Shown: positions 38,669 to 47,789, numbered from the stretch's first letter. The stretch is 64,000 bases of DNA from Drouetiella hepatica Uher 2000/2452 (GCA_019359505.1 JAHHHD010000011.1:62001-126000); one strand, 5' to 3'. Numbers and translations are program-made. Notes: generated from the letters alone by a model not told the origin.

Positions 38669-39405
38669 TAGCTGATTTGAAGCGTCACAGAGGCTTGCAC
38701 TTCCTGCTCACCGCCTACCACAGGGGTAGGGGCAGCGCTGTCCGCCATCGCCATCGTTCTCTGCTCTCTAGCAAAGATCGGCGTGGGTGGCGTTGCTCCA
38801 TTCACCTGTACACTCACAATTTCCTTGCGCTGTAGCCCCAGAGCGCTCAACGCTGCCTCCGCCTGCTCTTGGGCATCTTGAGTTGCCTCACGAATTGCCT
38901 GCTTCTGAGCCGTGGAAACTGCGCTGTCTTCAGCCACAAAGCTGACGCTATCAATCCGCGTTGCCCCTGCCTTTACTGCATCATCCAGTAGGGTGCCTGC
39001 GCGATCGGTTGGCAGACGAAAGCTGACGGAATTGGTGGCGGTATAACCTCTCAGCTTTTGCTGTCCGTCGCTATAGTCATAGGCAGGGCTGAGGTAAATG
39101 CCCGTGGTCTGAAGCTTATCCACATTGCGCGATCGCAGTAGCTCCACCACGGCAGAGGAGCGTTGTGCCGCCTCCTGCTGGGCTTCTTCTGCGGTTTTGC
39201 CCTGCACCTCAACGCCAAGCTGCACCTGAGACAAGGTCGTAGGAATCGACTCTGTACCCATACCTGTCACCGTCAATGTTCTCAACATGCGCTCAGCCTC
39301 TGCAAACGCGGGATTCGTCATAGATAAACTCAATACGCCCATGAGGAGCGGTAGCATACACGCTTTTTTAATCGAAAAACCAGAACGAACAGTCAGTGAT
39401 TTCAT
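38665..39405 (-). CDS. SIMPL domain (DUF541) exported protein
   Basis: The product has a signal peptide (CMLPLLMGVLSLSMTNPAFA) and a SIMPL domain: RTLTVTGMGTESIPTTLSQVQLGVE, then LLRSRNVDKLQTTGIYLSPAYDY and LRGYTATNSVSFRL. The family occurs as periplasmic or outer-membrane oligomers of ill-defined role. The frame starts at ATG 39429; I prefer ATG 39405, which gives a compact MKSLTVRSGFSIKK signal start and has GAGAAG upstream. The stop codon lies in element E. Confidence 0.88.
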   Translation of the reverse strand: MKSLTVRSGFSIKKACMLPLLMGVLSLSMTNPAFAEAERMLRTLTVTGMGTESIPTTLSQVQLGVEVQGKTAEEAQQEAAQRSSAVVELLRSRNVDKLQTTGIYLSPAYDYSDGQQKLRGYTATNSVSFRLPTDRAGTLLDDAVKAGATRIDSVSFVAEDSAVSTAQKQAIREATQDAQEQAEAALSALGLQRKEIVSVQVNGATPPTPIFAREQRTMAMADSAAPTPVVGGEQEVQASVTLQISY

Positions 39406-39574
39406 TAGAACACTTCTCACAAGAATCATGTTTCTAATGTGCCATTGCCGACTACAATGATGAGTCCAGTTACACTTTTAGTTACAACTAATTACCCTTC
39501 TTTAAATCTATCTGTTTGAGTTGAACTTCTTCCAAACAGATTTTGCTGCATACGGCTTGACCTACGCTTAACCC

Positions 39575-40384
39575 ATGCCCCTCCCTCGCAAACAGTTTGG
39601 ACAACATTGGCTCCGTAGCGATACGGCACTGGCGCAGATCGTGGGTGCGGCAAAGCTAGAAAAAAGCGATCGCCTCCTCGAAATTGGCCCCGGCACGGGT
39701 ATTTTGACGCGCCAGCTTTTGACGCGCACGCAGTCGGTTGTGGCGGTGGAAATCGATCGCGATTTGTGTAAAAGTTTGGCGCAAAAGCTAGGCAAGACTC
39801 CCAATTTTTTGCTGCTAGAAGGCGATTTTCTGTCGCTAGATCTGCCTCCCATATTGGCAGGCTTTCCCAATTTCCAGCATCCCAATAAAGTAGTTGCAAA
39901 CATTCCTTACAACATCACTGGCCCGATTCTAGAAAAGCTGTTAGGAACGATCGCCCAACCCAATCCCGCTCCCCTCGACAGCATCGTGCTGCTCTTGCAA
40001 AAAGAAGTTGCCGATCGCCTCTGTGCTAAGCCCAGCTCTAGAGCCTTTGGGGCGCTTACGGTGCGCGTGCAGTACCTTGCCGACTGTGAGCGGATCTGCA
40101 CTGTTCCTGCTAGCGCATTCTATCCGCCTCCTAAAGTTGATTCAGCCGTGATTCGGATTCTGCCTCGATCGCCTCAGCCTTTGGCGAACAATCCGCGACA
40201 GCTCGACAAGCTGGTAAAACTGGGTTTTGCGACCAAGCGTAAGATGCTGCGAAATAACTTGCAGAGCGTTGTAGACCGCGATCGCCTGAATGAATTGCTC
40301 GAATCTCTCGATCTCAATCCACAATCTCGCGCTGAAGATCTTAGCGTTGCCCATTGGGTGGCATTGAGTAATAAGCTGGAGTAG
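39575..40384 (+). CDS. rsmA: 16S rRNA dimethyladenosine transferase RsmA (KsgA)
   Basis: RsmA dimethylates two adjacent adenines in helix 45 of 16S rRNA using SAM. The 269-residue protein has RKQFGQHWL at the start, SAM motif LEIGPGTGILT, and catalytic NIPYNIT with a downstream AFYPPPKVDSAV motif. Length and order are normal. ispE follows 36 bp later on the same strand, a common bacterial pairing, so an operon is likely. Start ATG 39575. Confidence 0.97.
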   Translation: MPLPRKQFGQHWLRSDTALAQIVGAAKLEKSDRLLEIGPGTGILTRQLLTRTQSVVAVEIDRDLCKSLAQKLGKTPNFLLLEGDFLSLDLPPILAGFPNFQHPNKVVANIPYNITGPILEKLLGTIAQPNPAPLDSIVLLLQKEVADRLCAKPSSRAFGALTVRVQYLADCERICTVPASAFYPPPKVDSAVIRILPRSPQPLANNPRQLDKLVKLGFATKRKMLRNNLQSVVDRDRLNELLESLDLNPQSRAEDLSVAHWVALSNKLE

Positions 40385-40420
40385 GCTCAATCCAGCTATC
40401 AGCCATCCAGACTATCAGCC

Positions 40421-41365
40421 ATGCGCGCCTATTCTTTGATTGCCCCCGCGAAAATCAATCTCTATCTGGAAATTATTGGCGATCGTCCTGACGGCTATCA
40501 TGAGCTGGCGATGATCTTGCAGAGCGTGGCGTTGAGCGATCGCGTTGATCTGCGTGCCAATGGTACCGATCGCATTCGCGTGTTCTGCGATAACCCGCAG
40601 GTGCCCATAGACGAAAGCAATCTGGCTTATCGGGCGGCAGATCTGATGGCGCAGCAATTTCCTAAGCTCTTTGAAAAGCTGGGCGGCGTAGATATCATGC
40701 TCGAAAAAAAAATTCCCATGGGAGCCGGACTGGCGGGTGGCTCAGCCAATGCGGCCGCTGTGCTAGTCGGGCTAGATTTGATGTGGAATTTGGGGCTGAC
40801 CCACTCAGAGCTTCAGGCATTGGCGGCTCGACTCGGCTCAGATATCCCCTTCTGTATTTCGGGTGGAACGGCGATCGCCACAGGCCGAGGCGAACAGCTT
40901 GCGCCCCTGCCCAGCCCTGATCATCTCCATGTCGTGTTAGCAAAATATCGCAGTATAGCTGTTGCAACACCCTGGGCATACAAAGCCTATCGGCAGCAGT
41001 TTGGCAGTTCCTACATTTCAGATCCAGCAGAGCAAACAGGGCGCAGACAGCAGATGCATTCGGGCGAAATGGTGGGGGCGATCGGTCAACGGGATAGCAA
41101 ACGCATTGGGCAGTTGTTGCATAACGACCTAGAGAAAGTTGTCTTACCTGCCTATCCCAAGGTAGCTCAACTGCGGCAAGCGTTAGAGCAGATGGAAACT
41201 TTGGGTGTGATGATGTCCGGCTCTGGCTCAACGGTATTTGCTCTAGTGGAGACTCAAGCTCAGGCAAAACAAGTTTATCAGCGACTCTCCGCTGCAATTC
41301 CTGACAATGATCTGAGTATTTGGACAACGCATCTAACGGCAGGTGGAATTCAAGTATCGCCTTGA
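40421..41365 (+). CDS. ispE: 4-diphosphocytidyl-2-C-methyl-D-erythritol kinase IspE
   Basis: IspE phosphorylates CDP-methylerythritol in the MEP route to isoprenoids, which feeds carotenoids and phytyl chains. The 314-residue GHMP kinase has APAKINLYLEI at the start, the ATP-binding loop PMGAGLAGGSANAAAVL and C-terminal MSGSGSTVFAL. Start ATG 40421, 36 bp after rsmA. Confidence 0.97.
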   Translation: MRAYSLIAPAKINLYLEIIGDRPDGYHELAMILQSVALSDRVDLRANGTDRIRVFCDNPQVPIDESNLAYRAADLMAQQFPKLFEKLGGVDIMLEKKIPMGAGLAGGSANAAAVLVGLDLMWNLGLTHSELQALAARLGSDIPFCISGGTAIATGRGEQLAPLPSPDHLHVVLAKYRSIAVATPWAYKAYRQQFGSSYISDPAEQTGRRQQMHSGEMVGAIGQRDSKRIGQLLHNDLEKVVLPAYPKVAQLRQALEQMETLGVMMSGSGSTVFALVETQAQAKQVYQRLSAAIPDNDLSIWTTHLTAGGIQVSP

Positions 41366-41367
41366 AA

Positions 41368-41397
41368 TTGCACCTTTAGATGAAGGAATGCTATACT
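41368..41397 (+). promoter_or_regulatory. promoter of tRNA-Gly
   Basis: TTGCAC, an 18-base spacer and TATACT form a good sigma-70 type promoter. The expected start near 41404 is about 26 bases before the mature tRNA. The -35 box overlaps the region just after the ispE stop. Confidence 0.75.
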
Positions 41398-41429
41398 GGG
41401 AAAGGCATAGCTAAGTAGCCTTAACTCTT

Positions 41430-41500
41430 GCGGGTGTAGTTTAGTGGTAAAACTTTAGCCTTCCAAGCTAATAATGGGGGTTCGATTCCGCCCACCCGCT
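41430..41500 (+). tRNA. tRNA-Gly (anticodon UCC)
   Basis: The 71-base cloverleaf has acceptor gcgggtg/cacccgc, discriminator T, D-arm gtttagtggtaaaac, anticodon stem ttagc/gctaa and loop cttccaa with anticodon TCC, and T loop ttcgatt. The T stem reads ggggg/ccgcc with a G-G mismatch in the middle. CCA is not encoded. Confidence 0.93.
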
Positions 41501-41941
41501 TAGTATTTGTACAGTATTATTTCTGCCAATTAGCGCCTTCAGCGTTTCTTTCACTTTGGTAAGAACCTTAGTGATTGTATCTATGGTGGCTTGTGTTAAG
41601 TGCGATCGGTCGTAGGCTTGGTTTAGGTCAAGATCAGTGCCTATACCTGTAATCACAAAGATCACAGGTATAGGTACTGACTAAAATGAGAAATTAGAGT
41701 TTTCGTTTTAATAGGACTTATGCATCCGCCCCTCAGAATTGGGGGACTCTGAACTCCGGCTCCCCCAGAATTGGGGATTTGGGGGGCGGATTTCGCTTCA
41801 ATCTGCGTAAATCCTACTCAAGAAGAAGCCAGTAGGGCAGCCTTCCTGTAACAAGATATGCAAGAGCGCTTTGCTGCTAGCGATCGCCCCTAATTCCAGT
41901 TCAATCTTCAAGTTTTTGGGGCTGAGGACTTTAGTCTAAGT
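41501..41941. other. 441-bp spacer between tRNA-Gly and zur
   Basis: It holds element C copy 2. A short minus-strand frame ending near 41468 overlaps the tRNA and is not credible. No other gene is seen. Confidence 0.6.
41712..41816. repeat. element C, copy 2
   Basis: Outer arms taggacttatgca and tgcgtaaatccta match element C copy 1. The interior is different: ccgcccc....ggggggcgg with two copies of cagaattgggg, not a simple hairpin. Confidence 0.75.
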
Positions 41942-42346
41942 TCAACCTCCAGCGCCAGATGCCTGGACAAGCTGGCAGGTCGTGCAGACCCCAAAAAATT
42001 CTAGGGTGTGGTAGAAGATCTTAAACTCGTAAGATTGATTCAGTTGATGTTCGAGTTCATGAACAGGACATTGATCAATGGGTGTAGAAGCGCCACACTG
42101 AAGGCAGGTCAGGTGATGACGATCTTGTTGAACCGTGCTGTAGAGGGATTCGCCGTTGCCCAGCGTACGGACTTGTACCACGCCTTCAAGCTTCAGGGCT
42201 TCTAGCGATCGATATACCGTTGCCAACCCCATGTTTTCACTGCGGTTTCGCAGATCCATGTAGATATCTTGGGCAGAAATTGCCCGGTTTAAAGACTTGA
42301 GCAAGCTCAAAATCCGCTCTTGACTGCGAGTTCGCTGGGTTCTCAT
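41942..42346 (-). CDS. zur: zinc uptake regulator Zur (FurB)
   Basis: A 134-residue Fur-family repressor with a winged helix (QERILSLLKSL, AISAQDIYMDLR, GLATVYRSLEAL) and a metal domain HHLTCLQCG with a second CTTCQ. The two CxxC pairs form the structural zinc site. The close match in length and order to Anabaena FurB supports Zur, which shuts off zinc uptake genes when zinc is ample. It is divergent from a small conserved gene 64 bp away. Start ATG 42346. Confidence 0.88.
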   Translation of the reverse strand: MRTQRTRSQERILSLLKSLNRAISAQDIYMDLRNRSENMGLATVYRSLEALKLEGVVQVRTLGNGESLYSTVQQDRHHLTCLQCGASTPIDQCPVHELEHQLNQSYEFKIFYHTLEFFGVCTTCQLVQASGAGG

Positions 42347-42410
42347 AAGAAATTTCGCTACGTCAACCTGATCCCATCTTACTTTTAACTCACACTTAAC
42401 TAGAGAAGCT

Positions 42411-42701
42411 ATGGCAAAGCAGGAAGACCCACTGACTGGAGAAGCGCTGATTAAGGAAGTCTGTCGGCGGATTCGGGTGGCTCGGAGCTATTGGGATGCT
42501 CACAACAATGCCGCCTGCCGGGGAGAACGCGATCGCGCCTTAGCGCTTTACAATACCCTGACGAAAGAACAAAAAGAGCAGATTCCAGAAGCCCTGCGAG
42601 TGTGGTTGCGCTACCGAAGCGAAAAATATTTTGGGGCAGATCGAACGCCACCTGGGTCGAATCGGAAACAGCCCAAGCAAAAACGGCTTAAGCAGAAATA
42701 G
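42411..42701 (+). CDS. small conserved basic protein, hypothetical
   Basis: A 96-residue protein (GEALIKEVCRRIRVARSYWD, ACRGERDRALALYNTLTKEQ, ALRVWLRYRSEKYFG) with a very basic tail rich in Lys and Gln. The first 75 residues look conserved and helical. It is divergent from zur with 64 bp between starts, so shared control by Zur is possible but no operator was identified. I do not recognise a function. Confidence 0.8.
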   Translation: MAKQEDPLTGEALIKEVCRRIRVARSYWDAHNNAACRGERDRALALYNTLTKEQKEQIPEALRVWLRYRSEKYFGADRTPPGSNRKQPKQKRLKQK

Positions 42702-43066
42702 CGGCTCAGTTCATGAGCTTTCCTGTGAGAGATTTAATTGGCGATCGCCGAGTCTTACAGCAACTTAATAAGCAGTATTACCTAATGTAGAGCATTAAGT
42801 AATTGAGTTAGGACGAGTTATTTTTGAGAGCCTCGCGGAGCGAGGCTCTCAAAAAATAACTCATTGGATCTAAGCGCGTGGCGCTATATGATGTGCATCT
42901 TCCTATAGATTTTTAGGCTGCTTAGGTTGTCGGCTGATTGGGGCAGTCATTTAAGATGAATGCTGAGGAAAGAGTCACAGTGAAGATAGAAGCCTTCGCT
43001 ACGGGCAGTAAAAAATTGATAGGCGATCGCTTGCGAACTTAGTCCAATTCTTCTTTAGATAGTTTT
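42702..43066. other. 365-bp spacer upstream of the metal exporter
   Basis: It holds element B copy 3 and the exporter promoter. No gene is seen. Confidence 0.6.
42788..42888 (+). repeat. palindromic element B, copy 3
   Basis: Same arms as the other two B copies. The stem reads gagagcctcgc and closes on GGA. At one base pair it has T-A where the other copies have G-C, with both arms changed. Confidence 0.92.
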
Positions 43067-44020
43067 ATGCACATCCATACTCTTGAACAATGGCAACACT
43101 CTCATAATTTTTCTGCCGATCAGAATCAGGCAGAAAAAAATACCAAAATAGTGCTTTTGCTCACAGCAGTGACAATGATTACTGAGATTGTAGCTGGTAC
43201 AACCTTTGGTTCGCTGGCTCTGCTTGCTGACGGTTGGCATATGGCAACACATGTTGGAGCCTTTGGTATTGCAGTGTTTGCCTATCAATACGCCCGAAGA
43301 CATGCAAACAACCCCAGATATACCTTTGGTACAGGTAAAGTCAGTGTGCTGGGGGGTTTTACTAGCGCGATTGTACTTGCAGTAGTGGCTCTTGCCATAG
43401 CAGTTGAGTCATCTGTCCGTCTTCTTGAGCCTCAATCTATCCAGTTCAATGAGGCAATCTATATTGCGGTTATTGGATTAATAGTAAATCTTGCCAGTGC
43501 TTTTTTGTTGCAAGAGCATCATGATCATTCCCATAACCATCACGGTCATTCCCATGACTATCCCCATCATGATCACAATCTCCGTGCTGCCTACATTCAC
43601 GTTCTAGCAGATGCCTTAACTTCGGTTTTTGCAATAGTTGCCCTACTCGGAGGGAAGTTTTTAGGCTGGGTTTGGATGGATGCAGTAATGGGTTTAATTG
43701 GGGCCTTAGTGATTGCAAGATGGTCTTATGGACTGGTTCGTGAAACTGGTTCCATCTTGCTGGACGGAGCAGTTGATAAAGAAACAAAGCTGGCGATCGT
43801 AAATGCGGTTGAACAAGATGCTGACAATCGTGTTACCGATTTGCACGTTTGGAACCTTAGCGAAAATCATCTAGCAGCCACAGTTTCCCTTGTTACTCAT
43901 TATCCTCAGAAGCCAGAATATTATAAAAGCTTACTTAATCACATTCCATTACTCTCTCATGTGCTTGTCGAAGTCCATCACTGCCATGATGAACCCTGCG
44001 TAGAGCTACACACAGCCTGA
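43067..44020 (+). CDS. CDF cation efflux transporter, DmeF-like
   Basis: The 317-residue protein has six membrane helices with metal-site residues (LLADGWHMATH and HVLADALTSV, HxxxD and HxxxD pattern) and a His-rich cytoplasmic loop (residues about 145-175). The opening HTLEQWQHSHNF matches DmeF, which exports cobalt and nickel, rather than the zinc-type ZitB. Cytoplasmic C-terminal domain has HHCHDEPC. Composition is more AT-rich than neighbours and has almost no HIP1 sites, which suggests recent acquisition. Start ATG 43067. Confidence 0.88.
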   Translation: MHIHTLEQWQHSHNFSADQNQAEKNTKIVLLLTAVTMITEIVAGTTFGSLALLADGWHMATHVGAFGIAVFAYQYARRHANNPRYTFGTGKVSVLGGFTSAIVLAVVALAIAVESSVRLLEPQSIQFNEAIYIAVIGLIVNLASAFLLQEHHDHSHNHHGHSHDYPHHDHNLRAAYIHVLADALTSVFAIVALLGGKFLGWVWMDAVMGLIGALVIARWSYGLVRETGSILLDGAVDKETKLAIVNAVEQDADNRVTDLHVWNLSENHLAATVSLVTHYPQKPEYYKSLLNHIPLLSHVLVEVHHCHDEPCVELHTA

Positions 44021-44435
44021 CAGCTCAAATTGCTCTAGGCATAGCTGTGAACCTAGCAGTGAATGTGAGCGATCGCTGCATAAAAATCCGCTTGCACACT
44101 AACCGTTTAGAGGTAATCAGTTAATTCCAAGAGGTTATTTGTGACGGGTAAAGCGGGTCGCTACTCCTATTTAGCTGCCTTCGCTAAGAGCTGCGGACAG
44201 GAACGCCTCCTAGCCTAGGATGAATTCCGGTTCCCCGCTGAATATCCTTTAGGCAATTGAGACCACCTCAAACTACGATCGCTCCGTCTGAAATGCTTTG
44301 CACAAGGGCTATTTCCCTAGATCAAATTACGACATAACGCTTAATACCTTAGTTGAGAAGTTAAGGAGTGGGGGCGATCCTCTCAACCCGCAATGCTGAT
44401 GAGGTGATTAGCCTCATGCATCGTCTCTTCAGTTT
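44021..44435. other. 415-bp spacer, possible IS200/IS605-type right-end remnant
   Basis: No gene is supported. The block at about 44145-44255 is GC-rich and structured (cctatttagctgccttcgct, agcctaggatgaattccggt, ccccgct). It recalls the structured 3' region of TnpB-type elements. No TnpB frame remains. This is a weak, composition-based call. Confidence 0.25.
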
Positions 44436-45056
44436 CTATGGAAACTTGCCTAATGTAAGAGGTTGATTTGGTACAAGGTTAAATCCTTGAGCAAAGCTTG
44501 TAGTAGCCGGGAGATTTTGGATTTTTAACTCTTGCTCTAGAATTTTTTGTGGCTTCTTCTTGCCACTGATATCACCGTAAACGGCAAATTTGCTTATGGA
44601 TAAAGATAAGACCCAATCAGAGGGAGCGATAAAGGATAGATACTTTGTTTGGCTCTCTCCTGGCTTCAGTACAAATGGACGAGGCAAATCCTTTAAGCTA
44701 GGTTCAGTAAACGGTATTTCATACGACATACCTGCTAGTGGAATATGCTTAAAAAATTCTTCAAGTCCTTCCCCGTCCGAAATAGCATAAAAGATTGGCT
44801 CATTTTCGTATGCTGACTTTGATACTTTAAGATAGAGAGAATCGACAACTCCAATTTGAGCGCCAATGTTTGCGATTGTTATGGGTAGAATGAGGAAATC
44901 TTGTCTGTCTGCAACATAAAGATAGATGGCAAAGCGAGGTGCTACAGCAATAAATTTCGCTCCTCTCAAGCTATTCCAATAACCAGATATAAAGAGAGAT
45001 ATTGCAGATATAACTAATGAAATTGCATAAAAGAAATCTCGAATTTCTAATTTCAT
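44436..45056 (-). CDS. membrane-anchored hypothetical protein
   Basis: Starting at ATG 45056 the 206-residue protein begins MKLEIRDFFYAISLVISAIS, with one membrane helix, and the remaining 170 residues look like a soluble beta-rich domain (FLILPITIANIGAQIGVVDSLYLKV, VLKPGESQTKYLSFIAP). The frame extends to GTG 45128. AT-rich composition and no HIP1 sites in the gene suggest transfer. Family not recognised. Confidence 0.75.
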   Translation of the reverse strand: MKLEIRDFFYAISLVISAISLFISGYWNSLRGAKFIAVAPRFAIYLYVADRQDFLILPITIANIGAQIGVVDSLYLKVSKSAYENEPIFYAISDGEGLEEFFKHIPLAGMSYEIPFTEPSLKDLPRPFVLKPGESQTKYLSFIAPSDWVLSLSISKFAVYGDISGKKKPQKILEQELKIQNLPATTSFAQGFNLVPNQPLTLGKFP

Positions 45057-45278
45057 TGGTGAATTTAAGTCCACTGACAATCCTCGATAAAGACTAAGTC
45101 TTCTACTCAACAGTATAATTAGCTTCACCGTAGATAAAAATTAACCACTAGAACTACCCAATACATCATTTAGCTTCTCTAAGAGTTCAAGCGATAGTAA
45201 AGCCTCTAGGTTTACTAGCACACACCGAAGGGCTTAAGCGGTTTTGGATAGGGCAATTATGCACTATGAGCTAGCCCA

Positions 45279-47789
45279 TCACGTCAAAATTGTGCCACCC
45301 ATAAGACGCTGATACCGATACTCCAACTCCGATCGCAGTAGTGCCCAGCGCTCCAAAGTGGCATCGATGGCAATCAGCTTTTCTGCGGCTTCTCGTGCCA
45401 CCTCCAGCACATCCTGATCGTTGACCAAACTCGCCAGCGCAAAGTCGGGTAAGCCCGATTGGCGGGTGCCCAGCACTTCACCAGGGCCGCGAAACCGCAT
45501 ATCCATTTCGGAGATAAAAAAGCCGTCCTGCGACTGCTCTAATACCTTTAGCCGCTGCTTCGCCGTTTCTGATTTTGAGCTACTCATGAGCAGACAAAAA
45601 GCCTGATCTCCGCCGCGTCCTACCCGCCCCCGCAACTGGTGGAGCTGCGATAGACCGAAGCGATCGGCGTGTTCGATCAGCATGACCGAAGCATTCGGAA
45701 CATCAACCCCGACCTCCACGACTGTTGTAGACACCAAGATCTGAGTTTGGTTATCCCGAAACTGGCTAATGGACTCGTCCTTCTCTGCCGAACTCATGCG
45801 CCCATGCAGCAACCCCACCCTAAACTCCGGGAAAACGCCCTCTTGTAGGTGTTGAAATTCTTCGATCGCTGACTTCAGATCCAGCTTTTCCGATTCCTCC
45901 ACCAGCGGCAGCACCACATACACTTGACGACCCTGAGCAATTTCTCGGCGAATCAGATCATAAGCATGAGCGCGATCGCCCCCCGACAGCACTGTCGTTT
46001 GAATCGGCTTGCGTCCCGGCGGCAGCTCGTCAATTTGACTCACCTCTAGATCGCCATGCATCGTTAGCGCTAGAGTGCGGGGAATGGGAGTCGCCGTCAT
46101 CGTCAGCACATGGGGATAGTCGCCTTTCTGCTGGAGGCGGGCGCGCTGCTGCACCCCAAACCGATGCTGCTCATCAATCACCACCAGCCCCAGCTTTTGA
46201 AACTGCACCGGGTCTTCGATCAGCGCATGGGTGCCCACTAGCAGCGGCAGTTCGCCTGTTGCCAGCTGGGCGTGAATCTGCCGTCGCTTGGCAACCTTGG
46301 TAGAACCTGTCAGCAGCTCAACAGGCAGATGCAGCAGATTGAACCAACCCACCAATTTGCGGTAGTGCTGCTCAGACAGGACTTCAGTGGGAGCCATCAG
46401 CGCCGCCTGGAAGCCTGACTGAATTGCCGCCAGGATGGCAACGACCGCCACAACAGTTTTTCCTGACCCGACATCGCCTTGCACCAGCCGATTCATCGGG
46501 GTAGGAGTCTGGATGTCATTGAGGATATCGTTGATTACCCGCTGCTGGGCATTGGTCATCTTAAAGGGCAGCACCCGATAAAACTCTTCGATCAGTTCGC
46601 CTGTGGCAGCCAGCTTGGCGGTGGTTTGCTGCTGGCGCTGAGTCATGCGGCGTTTTAGCAAGCCGAGCTGTAGGTAAAAGAATTCATCGAATACCAGCCG
46701 TCGTCGGGCTGCCGCTAAAGCCTCAGCATGGGGAGGGAAATGGATGTGGGCGATCGCCTCCTGTAAGCCAATTAGCTCATACTTGGTGCGCAGACCATCC
46801 GGCAATGGCTCCTGAAGCTGCGACACGGCAGGCAACGCCTCCACTACTGCCTTGCGCACCACGTCAGCGCCTACCCCATCGGTAAGGGGATAAACAGGCA
46901 CCACGCGACCGACCTGCATGGAGTCGATCGAGGCTCCCGAATGATCTAACACCTCAATTTGCGGATTGTCTAGCGTCATGCCAAACTTGCTCTGCTTGAC
47001 TAAGCCCGATGCGGCGATCGTTGCACCCATGGGATACAGACGCTTTTGCTGCTCCTGCCAACCGCGATTTTGATACCGACTTCCAGCAAAAAAACGGCTC
47101 AGCTTCATCTGTCCGCTAGAGTCACGCACCACCAGCTCAAAAATGGTGAGTTTGGTATTACGCGGGCTGCTGTAGCAGGTGCATTTTTTCACTGTGACCA
47201 CTAGCGTCACCGTCTCTCCTGGCTCCAGCTCCCGAATTTTTACCTGACGGGCGTAGTCAATATGGTCGCGCGGATAGTAGTACAGCACGTCGCGTACGGT
47301 ATTTAGCCCTAGCTTTGCCAGCCGCTCGGCATTCTTCACCCCTACTCCTGGCAGATAGGTGACTGCCTGATCGAGCTTGACGGGCGCTCTGCTTTTTGGC
47401 TCCACCAAAGGCTTTGTCCGAGGAACTTTTTTCTGAGCCGCCTTAGCGACGGTAGTTGATGGTTGAACAGAAGAGTAGCGGATGCCGGATTGTTCAGCCG
47501 TTTCTGAATCCGGTGTCGATCGCTCCTCCAACTGCTTACGGGTCTGGTAAATAAAGCGGCGGGTTTCGGCAACCAAGTGCTGCCGTTGGGCAAAGCTGAG
47601 TTCTGTATAGCGCGTGAACTCCTGGGAAATTTCCTGCGATCGCTGTCGTTCATTCTGAGTCAGCTCTGTGGGCGGCTGTGCCAGACTAAAGCTGAGGAAT
47701 TCGCTGAACCGATACTGGCTGCCCACCAAATCATTGAAGCCGCGATCGGCTTCGACAGAGAGGGCTTTTTGCAGGCGTAGCCAGTCCAT
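45279..47789 (-). CDS. recG: ATP-dependent DNA helicase RecG
   Basis: RecG remodels stalled replication forks and Holliday junctions. The 836-residue protein has an N-terminal extension of about 140 residues not found in E. coli, then the wedge domain (ITYLPGVGVKNAERLAKLG, LEPGETVTLVV). The helicase core follows (QGDVGSGKTVVAVVA, VVIDEQHRFGVQQR, LTMTATPIPRTLALT, GRVGRGGDQ) and ends with the typical TRQSGLPDFAL. Start ATG 47789. It is convergent with nothing close. Confidence 0.97.
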   Translation of the reverse strand: MDWLRLQKALSVEADRGFNDLVGSQYRFSEFLSFSLAQPPTELTQNERQRSQEISQEFTRYTELSFAQRQHLVAETRRFIYQTRKQLEERSTPDSETAEQSGIRYSSVQPSTTVAKAAQKKVPRTKPLVEPKSRAPVKLDQAVTYLPGVGVKNAERLAKLGLNTVRDVLYYYPRDHIDYARQVKIRELEPGETVTLVVTVKKCTCYSSPRNTKLTIFELVVRDSSGQMKLSRFFAGSRYQNRGWQEQQKRLYPMGATIAASGLVKQSKFGMTLDNPQIEVLDHSGASIDSMQVGRVVPVYPLTDGVGADVVRKAVVEALPAVSQLQEPLPDGLRTKYELIGLQEAIAHIHFPPHAEALAAARRRLVFDEFFYLQLGLLKRRMTQRQQQTTAKLAATGELIEEFYRVLPFKMTNAQQRVINDILNDIQTPTPMNRLVQGDVGSGKTVVAVVAILAAIQSGFQAALMAPTEVLSEQHYRKLVGWFNLLHLPVELLTGSTKVAKRRQIHAQLATGELPLLVGTHALIEDPVQFQKLGLVVIDEQHRFGVQQRARLQQKGDYPHVLTMTATPIPRTLALTMHGDLEVSQIDELPPGRKPIQTTVLSGGDRAHAYDLIRREIAQGRQVYVVLPLVEESEKLDLKSAIEEFQHLQEGVFPEFRVGLLHGRMSSAEKDESISQFRDNQTQILVSTTVVEVGVDVPNASVMLIEHADRFGLSQLHQLRGRVGRGGDQAFCLLMSSSKSETAKQRLKVLEQSQDGFFISEMDMRFRGPGEVLGTRQSGLPDFALASLVNDQDVLEVAREAAEKLIAIDATLERWALLRSELEYRYQRLMGGTILT

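Noticed and set aside
41468-41665. Minus-strand 65-codon frame after tRNA-Gly
   Set aside because: Its end lies inside the tRNA gene and it has no motif.
42347-42410. Zur box between zur and the divergent small gene
   Set aside because: No TGATAAT-type palindrome is visible in the 64-bp spacer.
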